Source of the DNA: Verrucomicrobiia bacterium
GTDB taxonomy: Bacteria > Verrucomicrobiota > Verrucomicrobiia > Limisphaerales > CAIMTB01
Direction of reading: 5' to 3'
Assembly (NCBI GenBank): GCA_019634625.1
Contig: JAHCBA010000002.1
Span: forward strand, 142,114 to 206,113
Length of the DNA: 64,000 nt
Both the position numbers and the translations under genes were made by a program. The notes under the pieces are model-generated. The model had not been told where the DNA came from and did no database searches. It saw nothing but the letters and a program-made list of their open reading frames with translations. Shown one piece after another: positions 43,529-51,383 of this stretch (its first letter is position 1; every line of letters begins with the position of its first letter).

Positions 43529-44515
43529 CTAAGGATTGGTGTGCTTCACCTTCCCGGCCGCTTCGATCAGGGCGTCGGCCAGGTCCCGGGCAGTCCATCG
43601 ATTGCCGTCGAACTGCCGGTGAATGCGGCCTTGAGGATCAAGGACCACGGTCCGGAGATTGTGCGAGATGCTGCCCTGCTCTCGGATCAGCCGCAGATCG
43701 AGAGCCGGTGCCAACCGGGCGATGGCGTTGGTGCCGAGCACGGCAAACCGCCACCGATCCTCATCGGCGCCCCGATATCCTCGGGCGTAAGCCCGCAGAA
43801 CGGGCGGCCGGTCGAATTCGGGATCAAACGAGAGCGAAAGGAAGAACCAGTTCGTCGGGGCCTTGCTATCGGCCCGAAGCAGGCGCCGCGCCTCCGCGAA
43901 ACTGCGGTTCATCAACGGACAGAAGTCCGGCAAAGGGCAACGCGTAAAAATGAAGCTGAATGCAACCGCCCGGCCCGCAAGCCGCGAAAACCGTTGAACC
44001 CGGCCGTTCTCGTCCAGAAACTCGACATCCGGCGCCAGATCGCCCGGGTTCAACTCGCGCACGGGCAGCAGCGTGAAGGCGGCCTCCTCCGGATCGATCC
44101 CCTCATCCTCTGGTGCATGAACCCGGCCGACCACCCGGAGGTTGTCAATCCAGTGCGTTGCGTCGTCGGCCAGCAGCCGGAACGTCACCACGTCGCCCGC
44201 CTGAACCCCCGCCAGTTCGTTCGTATCGCGCACGTTCAGATCCATGGTCATGCGCGGCATGTACCCCGGAATCTCGTCGTGCCGGATGACCGCAGTGCGG
44301 CGATCCGCCGCTATCTCCCGCACCTCCCCACGCGTCTCGTGAACATGCCGCGCTGCAGTCGCCTCTCCCGCTGGTCGATCACAGCCCACCATCGCCCAGC
44401 CGAGTCCCACGATACAAGCGAGTCGAACCCAATCTGGGAAGGGAACCACGACAGAGAACCCAGCTTGCCGCCGGACCGTCCACCGGCCCGATCCCGCAAC
44501 AGGGGCCGGCCTCAT
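43529..44515 (-). CDS. CusF-like/SCO fusion (copper delivery to cytochrome oxidase)
   Basis: A 328-residue protein with an N-terminal membrane anchor or lipoprotein signal (IVGLGWAMVGCDRPAGE). A CusF-like copper-binding domain (about 55-120) is recognised by IPGYMPRMTMDLNVRD, where the two Met residues are usual Cu ligands. A SCO1/SenC thioredoxin-fold domain (about 150-320) follows. The SCO copper motif is FTRCPLPDFCP with two Cys spaced by five residues, and the His is in SISHNLRTVVL. SCO proteins insert copper into the CuA site of cytochrome c oxidase and have redox functions. It overlaps the HMA lipoprotein gene by four bases (ATGA) and is transcribed after it. Confidence 0.88.
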   Translation of the reverse strand: MRPAPVAGSGRWTVRRQAGFSVVVPFPDWVRLACIVGLGWAMVGCDRPAGEATAARHVHETRGEVREIAADRRTAVIRHDEIPGYMPRMTMDLNVRDTNELAGVQAGDVVTFRLLADDATHWIDNLRVVGRVHAPEDEGIDPEEAAFTLLPVRELNPGDLAPDVEFLDENGRVQRFSRLAGRAVAFSFIFTRCPLPDFCPLMNRSFAEARRLLRADSKAPTNWFFLSLSFDPEFDRPPVLRAYARGYRGADEDRWRFAVLGTNAIARLAPALDLRLIREQGSISHNLRTVVLDPQGRIHRQFDGNRWTARDLADALIEAAGKVKHTNP

Positions 44516-44853
44516 GGCTGATGCGCCCCCATCTGATAGCCGGCGTCGGCGATGACCTTGGCAACCGCTTCCAGCGTCACCCGGTTGGTGTCCACCGCCA
44601 CCTGGGCGAGCGATCGCCCGAAATGCACCTGCGCTCCCGTCACCCCTTCGGTGCGCAGCAGCTCCTTGCGCAGGCCGCTGGCGCAGCCGTCACAATGAAG
44701 TCCGCCGACACTGACCTGCCAGACGGCGTTGGCACCCTCCACTGCTCCCAGGTCAGTGAACGCCGCCCCTTGCGGGCCGGGCCCGCATCCGCTCACCACC
44801 GCGCCTGCCGCCGCTAATCCCAATGCCAATCCCACGAGATGCAATCGTTTCAC
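44512..44853 (-). CDS. Heavy-metal-associated (HMA) domain lipoprotein
   Basis: A 113-residue protein starting at GTG, with a lipoprotein signal (LALGLAAAGAVVSGC). The HMA domain, of the copper-chaperone type, contains the Cu site VGGLHCDGCASGLRKELL with CxxC and ends IADAGYQMGAH. It probably hands copper to the CusF-SCO fusion protein encoded next, since the two genes overlap and both are extracytoplasmic. The GTG start is chosen because it gives a normal signal peptide; a much longer upstream frame lacks coding character. The Cys/Cys pair is intact. Confidence 0.8.
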   Translation of the reverse strand: MKRLHLVGLALGLAAAGAVVSGCGPGPQGAAFTDLGAVEGANAVWQVSVGGLHCDGCASGLRKELLRTEGVTGAQVHFGRSLAQVAVDTNRVTLEAVAKVIADAGYQMGAHQP

Positions 44854-45031
44854 GCGTATCGAATCCGCCACCGAAGCGGCCGGGCTCCATTGCCCGGATC
44901 CGCACGCCGGACGGGAACCCAGAGTATCCCGGCGGCGACGCCAAACACAACGGGTCTTCCGCCGCACGCCGAAGGCGCCGGTCATCCCGAAACGTTTGAC
45001 AGAATGGCAGGCAAGCTGAGGGTGGCAGGCG

Positions 45032-45856
45032 ATGAGTGGTATGCCTCGACGCACCCTCCTTCGCAGGATCGGGCTCCTTTCGAGCGGCGCAGCACTGGCC
45101 CCGCTGACCGCCGCTAGGACGGGGTCCTCCCCGCCCGCGGAGATGGCCCCGTGCCCACCGGAAGCTTGGGAGTATGTCCCAATTAGCCCGGAACGTGCGG
45201 CGGAGGGCACCTATCGCCATTATCCCGGCCACGGCTGCATGTATGCGGTATTTCGAGGGATTGTGGAGACTTGGCGCGAAACCCACGGCACCTCCCTCCA
45301 ATCGTTCCCCTACCAAATGATGGACTACGGCCATGGAGGGGTGGCGGGTTACGGAACGCTCTGCGGTGCCCTCAACGGGGCGGCGGCCGCGGTGGGTCTG
45401 TTCGAGGCCAGCCAGCGCGTCCGCGATGTCCTGCTCGTCGATCTGTTCAAGTGGTACGAACACTCGTCTCTGCCCCAGCACAGGCCCCCGGACCAACCGG
45501 CGGTTCCCGTCTCCGTTGCCGGATCCGTCCTTTGCCATGCCTCGGTTGCCCGTTGGTGCACGGTCGCGCAGTCCAACCCCTACTCGTCCGATCGAGGAGA
45601 ACGCTGCCGCCGGCTCAGCGCCGACGTCACCCGCCACACTGTCGACTTGCTCAATGGCAATCGCAGCAGACCCCGGCGCGACCTCATGGTGCGGGACGGG
45701 TCCTCGGACTGCATGCAATGCCATGCGCCCAAGGCACCACCGGCGACCACGGTGCGCACCCTGATGTCCTGCCAGTCCTGTCATAGCGTCCCCGCAGGCC
45801 ATCCGGATCCAAGCGCCACCGTTCCGGCGCGGATCTCGTTACGCCTGATCCCGTGA
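45032..45856 (+). CDS. Split-Soret cytochrome c-like redox protein
   Basis: A 274-residue exported redox protein. The N-terminus has a twin-arginine-like signal (RRTLLRRIGLLSSGAALAPL). The C_GCAxxG_C_C-type motif is GYGTLCGALNGAAAAVGL at 107-124, followed by VLCHASVARWC (167-176). Two heme-binding sites, CMQCH (227-231) and CQSCH (247-251), close the protein. The layout fits the split-Soret diheme cytochrome family first described from sulfate reducers, for which electron transfer roles are known but not this one. It diverges from the HMA-SCO genes, so copper and heme handling may be linked by the shared 178-bp upstream region. Confidence 0.75.
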   Translation: MSGMPRRTLLRRIGLLSSGAALAPLTAARTGSSPPAEMAPCPPEAWEYVPISPERAAEGTYRHYPGHGCMYAVFRGIVETWRETHGTSLQSFPYQMMDYGHGGVAGYGTLCGALNGAAAAVGLFEASQRVRDVLLVDLFKWYEHSSLPQHRPPDQPAVPVSVAGSVLCHASVARWCTVAQSNPYSSDRGERCRRLSADVTRHTVDLLNGNRSRPRRDLMVRDGSSDCMQCHAPKAPPATTVRTLMSCQSCHSVPAGHPDPSATVPARISLRLIP

Positions 45857-45941
45857 AAGGAGATCCCAGGATCCGGGCAGGGCCGTTTCCTTCCACGAAA
45901 AGAACGTCTCCCGTTGGGCAATCGGATGGGAGGGATGCGAA

Positions 45942-45980
45942 TGAGGGCCGCAGTTGAGGGCCGCAGTTGAGGGCCGCAGT
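45942..45980. repeat. Three perfect tandem copies of a 13-bp unit
   Basis: The 13-base unit TGAGGGCCGCAGT is repeated three times without change (45942-45980). It lies 30 bp before the 3' end of tRNA-Pro and 85 bp after the split-Soret gene. It is a simple tandem duplication with no spacers. Confidence 0.85.
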
Positions 45981-46009
45981 TCCCGGAAATCGCGGCGGGA
46001 AGGGAAGAC

Positions 46010-46086
46010 TGGTCGGGACGACAGGATTTGAACCTGCGACGTCCTGGTCCCAAACCAGGTGCTCTACCGGGCTGAGCTACGTCCCG
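46010..46086 (-). tRNA. tRNA-Pro (anticodon TGG)
   Basis: The minus strand folds into a standard 77-nucleotide tRNA. The acceptor stem is CGGGACG paired with CGTCCCG, the D-arm begins TAGCTCAG, the anticodon stem-loop is CCTGG-TTTGGGA-CCAGG with anticodon TGG, and the T-arm is GCAGG-TTCAAAT-CCTGT. It ends in A then encoded CCA. The anticodon TGG reads proline codons such as CCA and, by wobble, others. Confidence 0.97.
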
Positions 46087-46762
46087 ACTCGATCCGGATC
46101 GAAGTCAATCAGCCGGACTCGCCCCGCGCAATGCTGATCTTGGACATTGGACAGTCCGGCACCCCAACCGCCCATGCCCGCCCTTCATGGATGGATTGCA
46201 GACCGGTCGCCGCATAGGGGTCAGGAACCCCACGGCATTGGGTTGCCGGACCTGCCGACGTTCGTCGTAGTGCAACGCGTCCGGGCATCGGCCTTTGGCA
46301 GTAAATAGGCAGGCGCTTTGCTATTTACCATCCGCGATTCCGGGGGCAGGGAGGGGGGCGACGGGCGACGAACGGCAAAATGTCAGACACATTAACTTTT
46401 ACTCAAGTCGGCATCCGGCGTCAGGGGGATGGGCGGGGGCACTCCATGCGACGGCGCTCAGTGTGGCCGGAGGAAATGGGGCGGGAGCGGATGCTTCCCA
46501 ACGCCCACCTTCAAGAAAATCGCCCCCCTTGAATTTTCTTTGTAAGAAATCCCGCCCACGCCGCGTTATCCGGGCGTGCTGACAATCTCCCACCCGGCGT
46601 ATGGCCTTTCCTGTTCGGGGTTGGACGACTGGAAAGAGTCGGGTTTCGCGCGGCCCCAAAACCACGCGGCGCCGTGCCGGTCCAAGACGCATGGATCGGT
46701 GCGCACCCGACGGCCGACCCTCACTTCCGCCGCCGAGGGTGCCGGGTGGGCCACTTTACTCC
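46087..46762. other. Intergenic region between tRNA-Pro and radC
   Basis: No gene is supported in this 676-bp stretch. It holds an inverted repeat (GTAAATAG at 46301-46308 and CTATTTAC at 46321-46328, 12-base loop) and a short palindrome (AATGT-CAGAC-ACATT, 46379-46393). The second is followed by an AT-rich run that could hold a promoter for radC. The reading frame that runs into radC here lacks coding character. Confidence 0.5.
46301..46328. repeat. AT-rich inverted repeat
   Basis: GTAAATAG and CTATTTAC form a perfect 8-bp inverted repeat around 12 bases. Its AT-rich arms stand out in a GC-rich genome. It could be a terminator-like hairpin, an operator, or a relic of a mobile element. No partner sequence is seen. 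Confidence 0.6.
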
Positions 46763-47473
46763 ATGAGCATCCTCATGCGCGACACACCGGAACACGAACG
46801 CCCCCGCGAACGCCTGGCCACTCTCGGTCCGGACACGCTCCGGGACAGCGAACTCATCGCCATCCTCCTCCGCACGGGGATGGCCGGCGTGCCGGTCACC
46901 ACCGTCGCGGAACGACTCCTTCACAGCTTCGACCATTCGCTCACCCGGCTCGCCGGTTCGCCGCTGGCCCATCTGCGCCGGATTGCCGGAATCGGTCCGG
47001 AGAAGGCCGTCACGCTCAAGGCCGCCTTCGAACTGGCCCGGCGCCTCTCGCTGGAGGCGCGCCGGGACACGCCCCTGCTCGATACCCCAGAACGCGTCGC
47101 GGAACTTCTTCGCGAGGAGTTCCGTCTCCTGGAGGTTGAGACCTTCTATCTCATCCTGCTGAACACGCGGCGTCGCCTGATTCTCGCCGAGCGCCTCACC
47201 CAGGGTACCCTCGACACACTTCTCATCCATCCGCGCGAAGTCTTTCGCCGCGCCATCACCGCCAACGCCTCCGCCATCATCCTCGCGCACAATCATCCCT
47301 CCGGCGATCCCACGCCGTCCGAGGCGGACGTCCGGGCGACCCGCGACCTCATCCGCGCCGGTCAACTTCTACGCATGGAGGTCCTCGACCACATCATCCT
47401 CGGACTTCGCACCACCGAACGGCCGCGCGATTATGTGTCGCTCCGCGAACTTGGCTACTTCGCCGGGCCCTGA
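46763..47473 (+). CDS. radC: RadC-family JAMM-domain protein
   Basis: RadC proteins have a helix-hairpin-helix domain and a JAB/JAMM metalloprotease-like domain; the cellular role is still unclear despite the DNA repair label. The 236-residue protein starts MSILMRDTPEHERPRERLAT. It has an HhH motif (LRRIAGIGPEKAVTLKAAFE, about 70-89) and the JAMM motif AIILAHNHPSGDPTPSEADV with HxHPSG...D metal ligands. Length and end (VSLRELGYF) are typical. I used the ATG at 46763; an upstream extension lacks coding character. It stands alone after a long non-coding region. Confidence 0.95.
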   Translation: MSILMRDTPEHERPRERLATLGPDTLRDSELIAILLRTGMAGVPVTTVAERLLHSFDHSLTRLAGSPLAHLRRIAGIGPEKAVTLKAAFELARRLSLEARRDTPLLDTPERVAELLREEFRLLEVETFYLILLNTRRRLILAERLTQGTLDTLLIHPREVFRRAITANASAIILAHNHPSGDPTPSEADVRATRDLIRAGQLLRMEVLDHIILGLRTTERPRDYVSLRELGYFAGP

Positions 47474-47592
47474 GCGGGATCAGGACGGTTGGCCCCAGAA
47501 TCGTTGCCCGCGACATGGCTCGTGCCAAGGTGTCATCGCCTGCGAATCCGACGCTCCGTGGTCACTTACTCCACTCTCGGAAAGGATCCTTC

Positions 47593-48450
47593 ATGAATGC
47601 CAAGGCGTGCTTCGGTCTGGTTGCCTCCTGCTTCACCTTCGGCCAGGTCCATGCCAACCCCCTCCCGGCACCCGCCGTCTGGGGCATTGACCCATCGAGT
47701 CCGGGCGAGGAACTCGTGTACTACAGCGTCTTTGGCTATGGCGAAACCGGGGTCCTCGCCCGGTTCCCGATCCCCGGGATCGACCCGGCCGACACCATCT
47801 TCGGGCTGGCGGGAAACAACGATTGGACCCTCTTCCTGGTGCAGGGAGAACGGGCGCCGCAACGGGTGCAGTCCATCCACACCCGCTCGGGAGTTGTGAT
47901 GAGCGACATGGAATTCGATCTGGGTGATGTGCAGATCTCGGGTCTTGGGCTGTGGGACGGTGCGTTCTTTGCCGCGGACGCCGCCACTGGGCTCCTTTAC
48001 CGCCACCGGGACCTGATCGCCTCCGAGGAGCCGGAAATCGTGCCCGGGATCGTCGATCCACGGTCGGTGGCCGGCGACGCCGGAAGCCCGATCTTCACCT
48101 ACGCCGACCGGTTGGTGGACGGCGTGCCCCAGGGTGAGTACGCCATTTATCAGATCGATCCGCTGACTTTGGAACCTACCTACTTCTCGGTCAGTCCGAG
48201 CGACAGCATCGTGGGCATGGCCAGCGACTACGAATACCTCTACCTCAGCGACCTCGACCGCAATCTGTTCGTGTACTCGCTCAGAACGGGCGGGCTTGTC
48301 TTCCAAAACGAGCTGCCGGCGGTCTTCTTCGCGCTGGGCACCACCCGAATCGTAACGCCCGACTCAGGCTCGGTCCTGATCGCGCTCACCCTGGGCCTCC
48401 TCTCGGTGCTCGGGCTGCGGGGCGTGACACGTCTGCATCGCATCCCATGA
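47593..48450 (+). CDS. Exported protein with VPDSG-type C-terminal sorting signal
   Basis: A 285-residue secreted protein. The signal peptide (CFGLVASCFTFGQVHA) precedes the mature protein. The C-terminal tail reads TPDSGSVLIALTLGLLSVLG then LRGVTRLHRIP. This has the three parts of a VPDSG-CTERM signal: a short PDSGS motif, a hydrophobic helix and an Arg-rich end. The family is known from Verrucomicrobia and is thought to be handled by an exosortase-like enzyme. The main domain (about 25-250) contains propeller-like repeats (GLAGNNDWTLFLVQG, VGMASDYEYLYLSDLD) but no named motif. Exosortase itself is not in the window. Confidence 0.8.
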   Translation: MNAKACFGLVASCFTFGQVHANPLPAPAVWGIDPSSPGEELVYYSVFGYGETGVLARFPIPGIDPADTIFGLAGNNDWTLFLVQGERAPQRVQSIHTRSGVVMSDMEFDLGDVQISGLGLWDGAFFAADAATGLLYRHRDLIASEEPEIVPGIVDPRSVAGDAGSPIFTYADRLVDGVPQGEYAIYQIDPLTLEPTYFSVSPSDSIVGMASDYEYLYLSDLDRNLFVYSLRTGGLVFQNELPAVFFALGTTRIVTPDSGSVLIALTLGLLSVLGLRGVTRLHRIP

Positions 48451-48472
48451 CCGTGCCGGGTATTGAAGTCCC

Positions 48473-49345
48473 TCAGAAGCGCCAGATGGCATCCACGGTG
48501 AAGCGGTCTCCGAACAGCCCGCGCGGCTTGCTGATCGGGAACTCATAGGCGAAGCCGACGTCGAACCGTGGGAACAGTCTCGACCGGAAACCGACGCCGG
48601 CTACCGCTTGGGTGAAACCTTTGGCGTCGGACGACCCGAAATTGAACAGATCGAACCCCTCGACATTCAGGGGCAGCACGTTCCCCTCGCTCAGCACGGT
48701 GAAGGTGTTCAACGCGGCGAACGGCGTGAAGTACCGGGACACCGTGTAGTCCACCTGCGCGCTGGTGTGAAGCTGCGCTGTCTCCTCATCGAAGTCGTGC
48801 GGCACGATCCCTCCAACGTTGGCCAGAAGGCGCAGGTTTCCGAAGCCCTTCCCGGCTGAGACGAAGAAGTTCCAGGCGCCGTCGCCGTTGCCCTGAAACA
48901 CCCGGGTTCGTCCGGTCGGGAACTCGAAAGTCAGGCCCGGTGTCAGGATGAATTCGGCCTCCCGGTTGTCGATCACCGCGTACTTCAGTCCGGCGCCCAG
49001 GTCCGCCCAGCCGTCCGCGTCGGGCAGCACCGCCGTCGGTTTGAGGTTGATGTAGCCATCCTTGGTGGCGATCAGCGCCAGGCGGTCCGTGATCGCCCAT
49101 CGGAGCTGGATCGCGTAGAGCTGCGCCGAGCCGCCCCGGGTGATGAAATCGTCGTGGATGTTGTGATAGGCGAAGATCGGCCGCACCTCGCTGTGAATGT
49201 GCGGATCCTCAAAGAAGATCGGGTTGGTCACCGGCGCGATCGCGTCGGTCTTCCAGTCGGCGGCAACGCCCGACAACACGGGCAGGGCTGCGGCCAGCGC
49301 GGTTGCCGTGACGTACCCGGCATGGGAGGAGTGGGTCGCTCGCAT
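48473..49345 (-). CDS. Outer-membrane beta-barrel-like protein
   Basis: A 290-residue protein with a signal peptide (ATALAAALPVLSGVAADW). It shows alternating beta strands (LALIATKDGYINLKPTAVLP, AGLKYAVIDNREAEFILTPG) and a terminal strand ending in Phe (RFTVDAIWRF), all hallmarks of outer-membrane barrels. The overall layout recalls phenol-degradation-type or similar transport barrels, but I cannot name a family. It is convergent with the VPDSG-CTERM gene, 22 bp apart. The start at 49345 avoids an upstream extension that lacks a signal. Confidence 0.75.
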   Translation of the reverse strand: MRATHSSHAGYVTATALAAALPVLSGVAADWKTDAIAPVTNPIFFEDPHIHSEVRPIFAYHNIHDDFITRGGSAQLYAIQLRWAITDRLALIATKDGYINLKPTAVLPDADGWADLGAGLKYAVIDNREAEFILTPGLTFEFPTGRTRVFQGNGDGAWNFFVSAGKGFGNLRLLANVGGIVPHDFDEETAQLHTSAQVDYTVSRYFTPFAALNTFTVLSEGNVLPLNVEGFDLFNFGSSDAKGFTQAVAGVGFRSRLFPRFDVGFAYEFPISKPRGLFGDRFTVDAIWRF

Positions 49346-50268
49346 AAGGGGCCTTCTTCTTCCAGATCCCCCCAACCGTTCACCAACCGTCCGTTGCCCT
49401 TCACTTCTCGCCCTTTGGTCCCGCCGGCGTTGCTAAGGAACCCAGATGCATCAGCGCCGTTCCCCCAGCTTTCCACAATTCGGTGCCTTCGGCGTGGAGA
49501 GACCTGATTGCGATCTGGATTGGCAGGAAACCGAGCGAACTGGGGATGGAGGTCGCGGTTCCCTGGAAGGTCGCCCGCCAATCCCGCGCCGCGGCGTAGA
49601 AGGCGTCGCCCCGAAGCGCCGCGTCGAAGCATCATGGCCGGATACCCCCGAATCGCCCTTGGACAAGGACTGGCACCACAAGAAGCCGTCGGTTGATCGA
49701 GGAGCGTGCCGCGGCTTTCCAATGGATGCCATCGGTCGAGAAGACCAGATCGGCGATACCGGGCAGGAGCCAGTCGTCAGCAATGAATTGCACGCCTATT
49801 TGGTTCTTGTTGGACCGCCTCGCGGTCCCACCCACGAATCCGACGATTTGGCCAATGCCGTACTTCTGCCCGGTAGGCGCCGACACAGCATGCGGCCGCG
49901 GGGGTAGAATCCGTCGCCGCTCGTCAACAATACAAAACATAATGGGTCAGGCATTCTGAACAGCATGTCAGCAAGAACTTGGCAGTGTTTTTGGCCAAGA
50001 CGACGTCAACAGTACTGTGCCTGACTTATTGCAGAGCTCATTGGCTGAGGGCTTCCCTCCCACGCCAATTTTCGTCTTGTAGTCCCGACGGTCTTTCCAA
50101 GCCTGCCCGTGCTCCGCAGGGCCTGCCCCATTGCGACAGTTCGAACCCTCCGGCTCGTCGGAAGGCCGCAATAGTCCTCAGGCCGACAGGATCGGGAAGG
50201 ATTCGGGTGGCGGTGCTCTCCGAGCGGCCGGGCTTTTCCCGCGGGGCGGACACTGATAGAAGCTTCGC
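49346..50268. other. Long gap before holB without a supported gene
   Basis: No convincing gene in 923 bp. A minus-strand open frame at 49632-49940 contains DLVFSTDGIHWKAAARSS, which looks like a torn piece of a Verrucomicrobia surface protein (the 'STDG-HW' pattern). Another at 49968-50171 has GKPSANELCNKSGTV but no recognisable family. Both are short and unsupported by a start or neighbours. They are more likely decayed sequence than real genes. The last 20 bp before holB include GATAGAAG, a weak ribosome-binding-like stretch. Confidence 0.4.
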
Positions 50269-51297
50269 GTGTCGTGGGATGATTATCCCGATGCCCGCCA
50301 TTCCGTGGCCCTGCTCCGGCGCAGTTTGGAGCGGGGCCGGGTGGGCCACGCCTACCTGTTCTCCGGGGAGGATCCTGAACTCCTGGAAGCTGTCGCCCGG
50401 GAACTGGCCACCACCGTCAACTGCACCGACGCCGCCGCCCATGCCCCAGCAGGATTCCCGGTCTCCGCCTGCGGCCGCTGTTCGAGTTGCCGTCGCATCC
50501 AGGCCGGAGTGCACCCCGATGTGCATTGGCTCCGGGCGGAATCGAAGATGCGCATCATCCGCGTGGAGCAGGTCCGCGACCTGATGCACGCGGTGCAACT
50601 CAAGGCCACCGAAGCCCGCCGCAAGGTTGCCATCCTGGTGGGCGCCGACTGCCTGAACCCCCAGGCCGCCAACGCTTTCCTCAAGACCCTCGAGGAACCT
50701 CCCGCCGGCTCCCTGCTGATCCTCCTCAGCACCGAACCCGGACGCCTCCTCGAGACGCTTCTCTCCCGCTGCCTGCGCCTCGCCTTTCCCGGTCCTTCCG
50801 CCCTCCACCGGCTGGAGTCGGAATGGATCCGCGACTTCGCCCGGCAACTGGCCCATCCCCCACGCAGTCTGCTCGCCCGATACCGTCTGCTGGGCATTCT
50901 CCTCCAAAGGCTGGCCGCCCTTCGCACGGTCGCCGAGGAAGCCGTCGCGGCCCGGTCACCCGCGCGCCAGCACGAGGAGGTCGAGCGCGATCTGGCCGAA
51001 CAGTGGGAGAACGAAGCCAAGGCGGCCGCCGAAGGCGAGTACCGCCGGCGCCGGGGCGAGGCTCTCCAAGCCCTTCAGTCGTGGTGGCGCGACGTCTGGA
51101 TGATTACCGTCGGCCAGCCTTCCAGCCTGCTCGACTGGCCCGATCTCGAAGCCGAATCCCGCACCGTCGCGGCCCGCCTTGACCCCGACCGCGCCGAATC
51201 CAATCTCCGCCTCCTCGAAGAAGCCCAGTCCCACCTTCACACCAATGTGCAGGAATCCCTGGCCCTCGAAGTCGCCCTGCTCCGACTCTCCTGCTGA
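50269..51297 (+). CDS. holB: DNA polymerase III delta' subunit
   Basis: The delta' subunit works in the clamp loader that opens the beta clamp, here encoded 46 kb away as dnaN. The 342-residue protein starts at GTG (SWDDYPDARHSVALLRRSLE). It has the zinc-binding cysteines CGRCSSCRRI (near 70), the sensor region QAANAFLKTLEEPPAGSLLI (near 130-149) and the arginine-containing SRCLRLAFPG segment. The Walker A region is degenerate (HAYLFSGEDPELLEA in place of GKT), as in delta' of other bacteria, so ATP binding is not expected. Downstream gene is on the opposite strand. Confidence 0.9.
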   Translation: MSWDDYPDARHSVALLRRSLERGRVGHAYLFSGEDPELLEAVARELATTVNCTDAAAHAPAGFPVSACGRCSSCRRIQAGVHPDVHWLRAESKMRIIRVEQVRDLMHAVQLKATEARRKVAILVGADCLNPQAANAFLKTLEEPPAGSLLILLSTEPGRLLETLLSRCLRLAFPGPSALHRLESEWIRDFARQLAHPPRSLLARYRLLGILLQRLAALRTVAEEAVAARSPARQHEEVERDLAEQWENEAKAAAEGEYRRRRGEALQALQSWWRDVWMITVGQPSSLLDWPDLEAESRTVAARLDPDRAESNLRLLEEAQSHLHTNVQESLALEVALLRLSC

Positions 51298-51383
51298 TCC
51301 GGGAGGCAAACGGCATCGGATTCGCTTCTGCAGCCCTCGTCACCGCACTTTGTAAGAGCACGGATTTGACCCAAGGGAGAGCC

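Noticed and set aside
45942-45980. Three tandem 13-bp repeats considered as a CRISPR fragment.
   Set aside because: They are contiguous with no spacers, too short, and there are no cas genes in the window.
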